Source of the DNA: CAYPZL01 sp964415045
Lineage (GTDB): Bacteria; Planctomycetota; Phycisphaerae; Sedimentisphaerales; Anaerobacaceae
Length of the DNA: 9,705 nucleotides
Direction: 5' to 3'
NCBI GenBank assembly: GCA_964415045.1
Contig: CAYPZL010000199.1
Span: forward strand, 1 to 9,705
Under the pieces are notes generated by a model. That model was not told the DNA's origin. It was given only the letters and a program-made list of their open reading frames with translations, and did no database searches. The position numbers and the translations under genes were made by a program. Shown here in pieces: positions 1-6,241 of this stretch; position 1 is the stretch's first letter; each line of letters starts with the position of its first letter.

Positions 1-422
1 TGCTGGGCGACGACGACGGCACCACGCGCCACCGGCTCGGCCGGCTGGTGGCCGAGGGAGCCGAGGGCAGGATCGACACAGTACGGCTGGTCAAGAAGGC
101 CGGCCCGCGCGAGCGGACGGCCCGGTGGAACGTCGAGCGCGTCCCGGTCGACTTCGGGCCGGCTGTGACCGAAGGAGCGTTCCGCTGCGAGCGCGACGGG
201 ACCGCGCTGGTGGTTACCCCCCTGCCCGACTTGGGCCCGTTCTCGATTGCCTTGCGGCCCGAGAAGCTCGGCATCCCGGCGGCCCGGTCGATACGGTCTG
301 CCCACGCCGTGGATGCCGGCGGAAACAAGACCCGGCAGCTCGAATACGAGCACAGTGACAACGTCCTGCGGTTCCGAACGCGCCGCGGTGAATTCGCGTA
401 CCGAATCGAATTGGCGCCGTAA
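1..422 (+). CDS. C-terminal part of an unrecognised protein (5' end outside window)
   Basis: The reading frame (codons starting at base 3) is open from the window edge to a TAA at 420-422, so this is the last roughly 139 residues of a longer protein. The GTG at 48 is an internal codon and not a convincing start, since no Shine-Dalgarno precedes it and the frame is open further upstream. The segment alternates short hydrophobic beta-strand-like stretches with charged turns, for example TALVVTPLPDLGPFSIAL and the final FRTRRGEFAYRIEL, which suits a C-terminal beta-sandwich. There is no membrane segment. It ends 49 bases before the GH50 gene on the same strand, so co-transcription with it is plausible, and it may be an accessory or catalytic protein of polysaccharide breakdown. 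That role is inference from the neighbour only; I do not recognise the family. Confidence 0.7.
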   Translation, partial: LGDDDGTTRHRLGRLVAEGAEGRIDTVRLVKKAGPRERTARWNVERVPVDFGPAVTEGAFRCERDGTALVVTPLPDLGPFSIALRPEKLGIPAARSIRSAHAVDAGGNKTRQLEYEHSDNVLRFRTRRGEFAYRIELAP

Positions 423-471
423 GTAAGGACAAGAGTTTTGCAAAGAGAAACGCTTTTCTAAGGATGAATCG

Positions 472-2556
472 ATGGCAACACATCACGTAAGATGGCTCGG
501 CGTCGCGGTTGCCCTGAGCCTTGCGGCAGCATGTATCGCCGCCGCGAACGAACCGCCCGTGCTCTTCAATTTCGAGACGGGCTTTAGCCTCGACACCGTG
601 ACAACCAGCGACGCAAAGGCCACCGTTACCCGCACCGGCGCGCTGCGGATCGAGACGGGTCACAGCGTCCCCTGGCCCGGCGTGACGCTCAAGGCCCCCG
701 GCGGCAAGTGGGACCTGTCGCCTTACCAAACCCTCTCGCTGGAGGTGACCAATCGCGGCAGCGAGAGTCTGACCGTGAACTGCCGCGTGGACAATCCCGG
801 CGCCGACGGCACGAAGCACTGCGTCACGGACCGCGTCACCGTCCCGGCCGGCGCGTCGGCGACGCTGACGGTCCGCATCTTCCCCGTCCCGTGGAAGCTC
901 GACGCGCCGCTGGAGCTGGTAGGCATGCGGGCGGCCCCCACCCACGCCGGCAGGCTCGACACGTCCAACGTCACGCAGCTCGTCATCTTCCTGAACCATC
1001 CCGCGCAGGACCACGTCTTCGAGATCGACGACATCCGCGCCGGCGGCAGCGTCCAGGTGCTCGACGCCTCGACGTTCTTTCCCTTCATCGATGAGTTCGG
1101 CCAGTACATCCACAAGGACTGGCCGGGCAAGACCCACTCGGAAGAGGAGCTGCGCGCCAACGGCCGCGTCGAGGCTCACGACTTGCGTAACCACCCCGGC
1201 CCGGACGGCTGGAACAAGTACGGCGGCTGGAAGGCCGGACCGAAACTCGAAGCGACCGGCTTCTTCCGCGTCCAGAAGCACAAGGGAAAATGGTGGCTCG
1301 TCGATCCCACCGGCAGGCTCTTCTGGTCACACGGCATCGACTGCGTCCACAGCGGCACCAGCACGCCCATTAGCGACCGCGAGCATTACTTCCGCAACCT
1401 CCCGAAGGAAGACTCGCTCTTCGTTCGCTTCTACGGGCAGGGAAGCTGGGCCCCGCACGGGTACTACAAGGACCACTCCCCCTACAAGACCTACGACCTG
1501 GCCCGGGCCAATCTGCTCCGAAAGTACGGGCCCGAGTTCGAGGACGTCTTCGCCAACGCCACGCATCGCCGGCTGCGAAGCTGGGGCCTCAACACCATCG
1601 CCAACTGGTCCAGCCGCGACATCTACCTGATGCGCCGCACGCCCTACGTCGGCACGATCCACTTCGACGCCAAACTACTGGAAGGCTCGCAGGGCTACTG
1701 GGGCAAGTTCTACGACGTCTTCGACCCCAGCTTTCGCCAGAAGCTGCGCGAGCGGCTGCAACACGAGAAGGGCCGTACCGCTGACGATCCCTGGTGCCTC
1801 GGCTACTTCGTCAACAATGAGCTGTCCTGGGGCGACGATACCTCGCTGGCGGTGGCCGCCCTGATTTCGCCGCCCGAGCAGACGGCCAAGAGAGTCTTCA
1901 TCAACGACCTCAAGACCGCCTACGGCACCATCGCCAAGCTCAACGACGCCTGGGGCACCGATCACAAATCGTGGGACGCCCTGCTGCAATGTCGCGAGGC
2001 CCCCGACCGCACGAAGGCCCGCGCCGACCTCGAAGCGTTCTATACCAAAACCGCCGAGACGTACTTCCGCACGATTCGCGAGGAGTTGAAGAAGGTCGGG
2101 CCCAACCAGCTCTACTTAGGCTGTCGCTTCGCGTGGGTCAACGTCCTGGCGGCGCGGGCGGCGACGAAGTTCTGCGACGTCGTCAGCTACAACCGCTACA
2201 GCTACAGCGTCGAGGACCTCGACCTGCCCGACGGGATCGACCTGCCCGTCATCATCGGGGAGTTCCATTTTGGCGCGCTGGATCGCGGCATGTTCCATAC
2301 CGGCCTGCGCCCCACCGCCAGCCAGCAGGACCGGGCCGACAAGTACGAAAGCTACGTCCGCGGCGCCCTGCGCAACCCGCACATCGTCGGGACGCACTGG
2401 TTCCAGTACAAGGACCAGGCCACCACCGGGCGTGGCGACGGGGAGAACTACCAGATCGGCTTCATCGACGTCTGCGACAACCCCTACCCCGAGATCGTCG
2501 CCGCCGGCCGAAACGTCGGCTACAACCTCTACCAATACCGCCTCACCCACGACTGA
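472..2556 (+). CDS. Secreted GH50 beta-agarase-like glycoside hydrolase
   Basis: A 694-residue exported enzyme of the clan GH-A (beta/alpha)8 type, most like GH50 beta-agarases, which cleave beta-1,4 bonds of agarose and its oligosaccharides. Residues 1-25 are a signal peptide: basic start, hydrophobic core, Ala-rich cleavage site before NEPP. Residues about 30-192 form a beta-sandwich, carbohydrate-binding-like domain that ends FEIDDIRAGG, as in GH50 enzymes with an N-terminal CBM-like module. The barrel follows from about residue 240, with the GH50-like stretch GKWWLVDPTGRLFWSHGID. Glu450 in YFVNNELSWGD is the likely acid/base and Glu597 in VIIGEFHFGALDRGMFHTGL the likely nucleophile. The tail HWFQYKDQATTGRGDGENYQ also fits this family. 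The ATG at 472 has AAGGAT six bases upstream. The gene sits 49 bases after the upstream partial gene and is followed at once by a terminator. Exact substrate (agarose, porphyran or another galactan) cannot be read from sequence. Confidence 0.85.
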   Translation: MATHHVRWLGVAVALSLAAACIAAANEPPVLFNFETGFSLDTVTTSDAKATVTRTGALRIETGHSVPWPGVTLKAPGGKWDLSPYQTLSLEVTNRGSESLTVNCRVDNPGADGTKHCVTDRVTVPAGASATLTVRIFPVPWKLDAPLELVGMRAAPTHAGRLDTSNVTQLVIFLNHPAQDHVFEIDDIRAGGSVQVLDASTFFPFIDEFGQYIHKDWPGKTHSEEELRANGRVEAHDLRNHPGPDGWNKYGGWKAGPKLEATGFFRVQKHKGKWWLVDPTGRLFWSHGIDCVHSGTSTPISDREHYFRNLPKEDSLFVRFYGQGSWAPHGYYKDHSPYKTYDLARANLLRKYGPEFEDVFANATHRRLRSWGLNTIANWSSRDIYLMRRTPYVGTIHFDAKLLEGSQGYWGKFYDVFDPSFRQKLRERLQHEKGRTADDPWCLGYFVNNELSWGDDTSLAVAALISPPEQTAKRVFINDLKTAYGTIAKLNDAWGTDHKSWDALLQCREAPDRTKARADLEAFYTKTAETYFRTIREELKKVGPNQLYLGCRFAWVNVLAARAATKFCDVVSYNRYSYSVEDLDLPDGIDLPVIIGEFHFGALDRGMFHTGLRPTASQQDRADKYESYVRGALRNPHIVGTHWFQYKDQATTGRGDGENYQIGFIDVCDNPYPEIVAAGRNVGYNLYQYRLTHD

Positions 2557-2562
2557 ACCACA

Positions 2563-2592
2563 AAAGGGCTGCGACCGAAGCCGCAGCCCTTT
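2563..2592. terminator. Bidirectional intrinsic terminator between convergent genes
   Basis: A perfect 11-bp inverted repeat, AAAGGGCTGCG at 2563-2573 and CGCAGCCCTTT at 2582-2592, encloses an 8-base loop. The plus strand reads TTTCTCTTC at and after the 3' arm; the minus strand reads CTTTTG, since 2562-2565 are all A. It lies 6 bases after the GH50 stop and 36 bases beyond the stop of the convergent FIMAH-domain gene, so it can end both transcripts. Confidence 0.85.
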
Positions 2593-2628
2593 CTCTTCGC
2601 GTCACGCGACCGCCGCAATGACAGTCAC

Positions 2629-3501
2629 CTACGAACCGTTCAGCAGGTCGATAATCGCCTGCGCGGCATCATGGAGTTCGTCGGCCTGCTCATTCGTGAT
2701 CTTGTTGTCGCGCTGGGCCTCGACCTCGTTGATGAAGGCCTGGAGCTTGTTGACCGCCGAGGCGTCGTTGTTCTGGTTCGCATCCTCCAACGCCCCCAAC
2801 GCCGCGTCCAGCTTGGCATCCAGACTGTTGTCAATGCCCTGCTGCAGGTTCATCGCCGTCACAGTGTCAACCAAGTCCCCGATCATCACAACGGGATCCT
2901 CCGGCACGACCTCGAACTGGAAGTTGACACCGTGGTGGTTAAGCTCAGCGGTGTTAGCACTCGGAACCGCAAGCCCTGCACCGGACTCCCATTTCTGAGC
3001 TCCGATACTCACGGGACTGTTGGCGGTAGCAGCAGTCGCTGGCCAGATGGCCGTGTGGTCCCAACTTGCTGGAGGGCTCCAGGCCCCGATAAAGTAAGTC
3101 ACAGGGTTCTCCGACTCATCCCTGGCAGCCAGGGTGACATCTCCAATATCTACGTACCTGTGCGCGTTGAGGAGTTCGCCCACATCCCCGATAAGTCCCT
3201 CCGCAATGGCCAGCAACGTCGGCGGAACATCCAGGCGCCAGAGGCCTATATCGTGACCGGTGTAGTACGGGTAACCCGACCCCGTCAGACCATCACCGTC
3301 GAGATCCAGGAGCCCAAGGCGAGTCACGGTGATATCCTCACTAATGGTAAACTCCCACCCGTAGTTCATACCACTAGGAGCGTTCGTGGAAGTAATATCA
3401 GCAGTGTTAACACTGACGGCATCCTCCGCGAAGCTGATAGTCATGCAACTGACCAGCACAGCGAACACAACCAGCCCTATCTTGCCCTTCTTTGCTCCCA
3501 T
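2629..3501 (-). CDS. Secreted DUF4082-like protein with C-terminal FIMAH domain
   Basis: A 290-residue exported protein without recognisable catalytic residues. The N-terminus (residues 1-26) is a signal peptide with two possible readings: signal peptidase I cleavage after SFA, or a lipoprotein site, because LVSC at 16-19 fits the lipobox. Residues about 27-200 look like the beta-sandwich found in many PEP-CTERM-type secreted proteins: NYGWEFTIS, GLLDLDGDGL, GHDIGLW and a closing GVNFQFEV. No PEP-CTERM anchor follows. Instead residues about 205-290 match the helical FIMAH domain (SLDAKLDAALGALEDAN, KLQAFINEVEAQR, ITNEQADELHDAAQAII), a module usually at the C-terminus of surface or secreted proteins. 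The ATG at 3501 has AAGGAG (3509-3514) seven bases upstream. It converges on the GH50 gene. A cell-surface binding or adhesion role is inference; the substrate is unknown. Confidence 0.8.
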   Translation of the reverse strand: MGAKKGKIGLVVFAVLVSCMTISFAEDAVSVNTADITSTNAPSGMNYGWEFTISEDITVTRLGLLDLDGDGLTGSGYPYYTGHDIGLWRLDVPPTLLAIAEGLIGDVGELLNAHRYVDIGDVTLAARDESENPVTYFIGAWSPPASWDHTAIWPATAATANSPVSIGAQKWESGAGLAVPSANTAELNHHGVNFQFEVVPEDPVVMIGDLVDTVTAMNLQQGIDNSLDAKLDAALGALEDANQNNDASAVNKLQAFINEVEAQRDNKITNEQADELHDAAQAIIDLLNGS

Positions 3502-3508
3502 CGTCTTT

Positions 3509-3514
3509 CTCCTT
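3509..3514 (-). promoter_or_regulatory. Shine-Dalgarno of the FIMAH-domain gene
   Basis: AAGGAG on the minus strand, seven bases before the ATG at 3501. It fixes the start of the gene and argues against reading it from start codons further upstream, which lie in frames interrupted by stops. Confidence 0.7.
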
Positions 3515-3564
3515 CGTCATGAAACCTTGCCTCATTTCGTATCTGGGCCGCGGACACCGGTACT

Positions 3565-3607
3565 GTGACCGTGGCGCAACATGCTTCTGCGTGGAATGCG
3601 CGGTCAC
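3565..3607 (-). promoter_or_regulatory. Imperfect hairpin in the 5' leader of the FIMAH-domain gene
   Basis: On the minus strand GTGACCG (3607-3601) pairs with CGGTCAC (3571-3565). Inside this, GCGCA can pair with TGCGC after a small bulge, giving a two-tier stem around a loop of roughly 18 bases. The TGA stop of the small upstream ORF (3606-3604) lies in the 5' arm, so ribosomes ending there would melt the stem. No U-tract follows, so it is not a classical terminator. A regulatory role is inference. Confidence 0.3.
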
Positions 3608-3648
3608 GGGGCTCTGGGTTGTGTGGTCCGGGGCGATGCGTGGGCCAT
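3604..3648 (-). CDS. Possible 14-residue leader peptide upstream of the FIMAH-domain gene
   Basis: The minus strand shows a very strong Shine-Dalgarno, AGGAGGAG (3660-3653), with its AGGAGG core six bases before an ATG at 3648. The ORF encodes MAHASPRTTQPRAP and stops at TGA (3606-3604). It ends 102 bases before the start of the FIMAH-domain gene, and the TGA falls in the 5' arm of a hairpin. The start is in frame with the downstream gene, but at least three in-frame stops separate them, so it is not an N-terminal extension. The peptide has two Thr, three Pro and two Arg and no run of one amino acid typical of a biosynthetic attenuator. It could be a true leader peptide, the eroded start of an old gene, or chance. 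The quality of the ribosome binding site is the main argument. Confidence 0.3.
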   Translation of the reverse strand: MAHASPRTTQPRAP

Positions 3649-4143
3649 ATGACTCCTCCTGGACGGGGCCCTCCGATGGCGGGCCCTCTTAGTCACGAGT
3701 AGCTTCATCAATGTACGTCCGATATCGCACAACTGCAAGCATTATCGGCCATTCCGGGCACAATTCTTCACGAAACCCGGGTTCGATGTGCATTAGCTCG
3801 GCTTTTTCCGGACATCGCCGATACGCCTGGGCCCAATTACCGATAATAAGGCGTTTCTCGCGCCGAAAATGTAGACATTGTTTTCCTCGGAAAAGGAAAT
3901 GTTTTTAAGAAATTTTCTCCCTCCCTCGCGACAAGGGGAACAGCCCCCTGGCTTCCCGGTGCCGGCGGACGCCCTCCGGGACAGCCTTGGTCGCCCCAGG
4001 AAAGGCCCTTGCGAACGTCTCTTTGGCTTCTGGAAGCGGATTTCGTAGACTTTGCACAGGAATGGATCTTGCGGGCGGTGCCTGTCCGCGAGCAACGCAA
4101 CCGCGGCATGGAGGCCGGCGAACGCCTATTCGGGGTCGGGACC
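3649..4143. other. Gene-free spacer between divergent FIMAH-domain and pilin genes
   Basis: About 500 bases with no ORF that looks protein-like on either strand. It must hold the promoters of both divergent genes, but I could not identify a convincing sigma-70 pair for either. Visible features are the GGGCCC inverted repeat (3666-3686), the palindrome AACCCGGGTT (3774-3783), the distant inverted pair ATTATCGG (from 3741) and CCGATAAT (from 3840), and an unusually A/T-rich stretch at about 3866-3925. The latter stands out from the GC-rich surroundings and is the most likely place for promoter or regulator sites. Confidence 0.5.
3666..3686. repeat. GGGCCC/GGGCCC inverted repeat next to the leader ORF
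   Basis: Two copies of the self-complementary GGGCCC (3666-3671 and 3681-3686) are separated by nine bases and can form a 6-bp all-GC stem. On the minus strand the stem ends 5 bases before the AGGAGGAG of the leader ORF. On the plus strand it is followed by TCTT, but no plus-strand gene precedes it, so a terminator role is doubtful. Confidence 0.35.
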
Positions 4144-4647
4144 ATGCGAAGGCAGGGTTTTACCTTAGTTGAGATCATGATCGTCGTGACCATCCTGGGC
4201 ATCCTGGGCGCCCTGGCGATGCCGATCTACAGCGATCATACGATCAAGGCCAAAGAGACGGCCGTCAAGGGCAACCTGAGCCTCATCCGGGCCCAGATCG
4301 AGCTCTACAAGCTGCACCACAGAGGCAACGCCCCCGGCTATACCGGCGGTGCCCAGACCCCGGTGGCCGATCTGCCCTGGCAGTTCATCGGCACCACCAG
4401 CGACACGGGAGACGTCTCGAGAACCAAGACGGTGGGTGGCCTGTTCGTGCACGGACCCTACCTGAAGAAGATCCCGACCAACCCCTTCAACGACCTCGAC
4501 ACCATCGCCTATGTCGCGGCCGCGACGGACTTTGCGGACGCCGCCGACGGGACCAGCAGCGGCTGGCTCTACAAGAAAGAGACCGGCGAAATCCGGCTCA
4601 ACTACAACACTACCGACAGCAAGGGCGACTTCTACTACACCTACTGA
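4144..4647 (+). CDS. Type II/IV prepilin-like (GspG-like) pseudopilin
   Basis: A 167-residue class III signal protein. The prepilin peptidase site is clear: MRRQG|FTLVEIMIVVTILGI, with the short basic leader, Gly5, Phe6 as mature residue 1 and Glu10 as the mature Glu5 needed for assembly. A hydrophobic helix then runs to about residue 27. The C-terminal part resembles GspG-type pseudopilins: GPYLKKIPTNPFND near the middle and GWLYKKETGEIRLN close to the end. I chose the ATG at 4144 because it gives the canonical five-residue leader; the frame is open upstream to at least 4009 and an ATG at 4108 would add 12 residues (MEAGERLFGVGT). No strong Shine-Dalgarno is visible at 4144. No prepilin peptidase, ATPase, secretin or other pilin gene lies nearby, so it is an orphan, probably assembled by a system encoded elsewhere. 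Confidence 0.88.
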   Translation: MRRQGFTLVEIMIVVTILGILGALAMPIYSDHTIKAKETAVKGNLSLIRAQIELYKLHHRGNAPGYTGGAQTPVADLPWQFIGTTSDTGDVSRTKTVGGLFVHGPYLKKIPTNPFNDLDTIAYVAAATDFADAADGTSSGWLYKKETGEIRLNYNTTDSKGDFYYTY

Positions 4648-4889
4648 TCCGCCCGCCACTGGCCGGCCCGAGACTTCCTGACCAAGCCCGCCGGCTTGAA
4701 GCCGACCCTGGCCTGGCGCAGCCCCGCACCGCCCAAATCCCACTCCCGGTTGATCCACTCGTATTTCTCCGGCAGTACAGCGGCGAAGCTCCGGTTCACG
4801 TACTGGCAGATCCCCGGCCAAACTGAATTCGGAGATCCCGCCCGCCAGATCACAGAAGCAGCCCTGCAACGCGCCTCGCTGGACCAGGG
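4641..4889 (-). pseudogene. C-terminal remnant of a DUF2156 (phosphatidylglycerol lysyltransferase-like) gene
   Basis: The minus strand is open from just after a TAA (4892-4890) to the stop at 4641. Its C-terminal part closely follows the end of DUF2156 proteins, a GNAT-fold family related to the MprF transferase domain: ICQYVNRSFAAVLP, then EKYEWINREWDLGGAGLRQA, then VGFKPAGLVRKSR. The family pattern NRExDLGxxGLRxA, followed by a [YF]xPxxLVxK tail at the protein's very end, is what I recognise. A complete member is about 300 residues; only about 80 codons are open here and nothing upstream continues the fold in any frame I read, so the 5' three quarters are missing. A GTG at 4853 could in principle start a 70-residue product, but without a ribosome binding site. 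The remnant overlaps the end of the convergent pilin gene by 7 bases. Family assignment is from memory of the motif. Confidence 0.6.
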
Positions 4890-4892
4890 TTA

Positions 4893-5004
4893 CTTCTGAA
4901 AACGGGGGATCATCGGCAATCACCCTGTCCTCACACCCCGCGATCCGATACGCCGGACGTGCTGTGCTCCGTACGCTCACGCTCTTACGGCCGAAGATTC
5001 CAAA
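4893..5004. other. Spacer upstream of the sppA promoter
   Basis: Together with the decayed remnant before it, this makes a stretch of over 400 bases between the pilin and sppA coding regions. I see no gene, clear terminator or operator here. A possible origin is further decayed sequence of the DUF2156 gene. Confidence 0.4.
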
Positions 5005-5033
5005 TTGACGATAGCGTCGGGGCCAATTATAAT
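5005..5033 (+). promoter_or_regulatory. Sigma-70 promoter of sppA
   Basis: TTGACG (5005-5010) and a perfect TATAAT (5028-5033) are separated by exactly 17 bases. Transcription would start near 5040, leaving a 5' UTR of about 20 bases before the ATG at 5062, enough for the AAGGAG ribosome binding site at 5050-5055. This is the best promoter in the window and probably gives housekeeping expression. Confidence 0.85.
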
Positions 5034-5061
5034 CGTCCGATTGTTGAAAAAGGAGTCACAG

Positions 5062-6159
5062 ATGGACTTTGAGCGCAACGACAACGACACACAATCTTCC
5101 CCGGGCCCCTACCCCTACGAACAGGGAAATCCGGGGCAACCGCCTCAGGAGCCCGTGCCCGGCGTGCCGGCGTACGCCCCACCGCCACCGCGAGCCAAGA
5201 GATTCAGCATCTGGCGTATCTTCTGGGGCGTGCTGTTCGGCCTGTCGCTGCTGGCCAACATCGGGCTCTTCCTCATGCTGATGGGCATGGTCGCCGTCCT
5301 GGCCACCGGCCACGCGCGGCTCTACGAGGAAGCGATCGTCCGCGAGGGCCCCCGCGACAACAAGATCGTTGTGGTCAACATCACCGGCATGATTCACACC
5401 GAGCAGGCCGAAAACGTCTACCGCCAGCTCAAGACCGCCCGCGAGGACCGCAGCGTCAAGGGCATCATCGTCCGTGTGAACTCGCCCGGAGGAACCGTCT
5501 CCGGCAGCGACCGGATCTACATGGAAATCCAGCGCTACCGCCGGGAGGTGGGCAAGCCCGTCGTCGCCTTCATGCAGGGCGTCGCCGCCTCCGGGGGCTA
5601 TTACGCCTCGGTCGCCTGCCAGCAGATCGTCGCCGAGCCGACCACCATCACCGGTTCCATCGGCGTGATCATGAGTCACTTCGTCTTCGAGGACCTGCTC
5701 GAGAACAAGCTGGGCATCAAGCCGGTCTTCCTGACCGCCGGAGACAAGAAGGACTGGCCCAGCTCGTTCCGGGCCCCGGAGCAGGAAGAACTGGACTACA
5801 TTCGCGAACGGCTTCTTACGCCGGCCTACAGCCGCTTCGTGGACGTCGTCAAAGAGGGACGCAAGGATACGCTGTCGTCGGCCGAAGTGGACGCATTGGC
5901 CGACGGAAGCATTTTTGCCGCCCCCAAGGCGCTCGAGGAGAAGCTCATCGACAAGATCGGGTATCTTGACGACGCCATCGCGGCGGTGGCGTCTCTGGCC
6001 GGCATCGACAAGGCCCACGTGGTCGAATATCGCCGGCCCTTCTCCTGGATGAGCTTCCTGGGCGCCAGGAGTGCGAACGTCTTCAAGATCGATCGCATGA
6101 AACTGTACGAGCTCGCCACGCCGGAGATTCTCTACCTCTGGAACGCGGGCGTGCATTAG
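5062..6159 (+). CDS. sppA: Signal peptide peptidase SppA (family S49)
   Basis: A 365-residue membrane-anchored serine protease that cleaves leftover signal peptides within or near the membrane. It is the short one-domain (36-kDa) type with a Ser-Lys dyad. Residues 13-43 are a Pro/Gly/Tyr-rich cytoplasmic tail, RAKR at 44-47 marks the inside edge, and residues about 50-82 form one transmembrane segment. The protease domain follows: GIIVRVNSPGGTVSGSDRIY, then the nucleophile Ser177 in GVAASGGYY, then the dyad lysine in TAGDKKD, most likely Lys230. The start is the ATG at 5062, with AAGGAG six bases upstream; a TTG 19 codons earlier is actually the -35 box of the promoter and must be untranscribed. 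The next gene, a GH5-like lipoprotein, begins 82 bases downstream and may share the transcript. The Pro-rich tail is unusual for SppA in general; its function is unknown. Confidence 0.93.
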   Translation: MDFERNDNDTQSSPGPYPYEQGNPGQPPQEPVPGVPAYAPPPPRAKRFSIWRIFWGVLFGLSLLANIGLFLMLMGMVAVLATGHARLYEEAIVREGPRDNKIVVVNITGMIHTEQAENVYRQLKTAREDRSVKGIIVRVNSPGGTVSGSDRIYMEIQRYRREVGKPVVAFMQGVAASGGYYASVACQQIVAEPTTITGSIGVIMSHFVFEDLLENKLGIKPVFLTAGDKKDWPSSFRAPEQEELDYIRERLLTPAYSRFVDVVKEGRKDTLSSAEVDALADGSIFAAPKALEEKLIDKIGYLDDAIAAVASLAGIDKAHVVEYRRPFSWMSFLGARSANVFKIDRMKLYELATPEILYLWNAGVH

Positions 6160-6241
6160 CCGCTCGCGGTAGCGCGGCGGCGACGACGACGGTTGCCCCA
6201 GAGCATTTGAAACGGAAGTCAAAACTCGTGGAGGTTGTGAC

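Noticed and set aside
3771..3790. GGGTTCGAT resembling a tRNA T-arm, a possible tRNA or attachment site
   Set aside because: The stem does not pair as a T-arm, no acceptor or anticodon arm is found around it, and no integrase gene is present; it is explained by the small palindrome AACCCGGGTT.
3741..3847. ATTATCGG and CCGATAAT as ends of a small mobile element
   Set aside because: Only 8 bases match, no target duplication is visible, and the interior has no gene; chance is likely.
3999..4012. GG-N10-GC spacing resembling a sigma-54 promoter before the pilin gene
   Set aside because: Only the GG and TTGC elements match; the CAC after GG is absent, and such short matches are expected by chance in GC-rich DNA.
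4683..4698. Hairpin CAAGCC-CGCC-GGCTTG, a possible pilin terminator
   Set aside because: No T-run follows on the plus strand, and the sequence is explained by the FKPAGLV codons of the DUF2156 remnant.
4165..4980. A 271-codon minus-strand frame opposite the pilin
   Set aside because: Antisense to the well-supported pilin; low-complexity Gly/Val/Arg content; the DUF2156 remnant in this region lies in a different frame.
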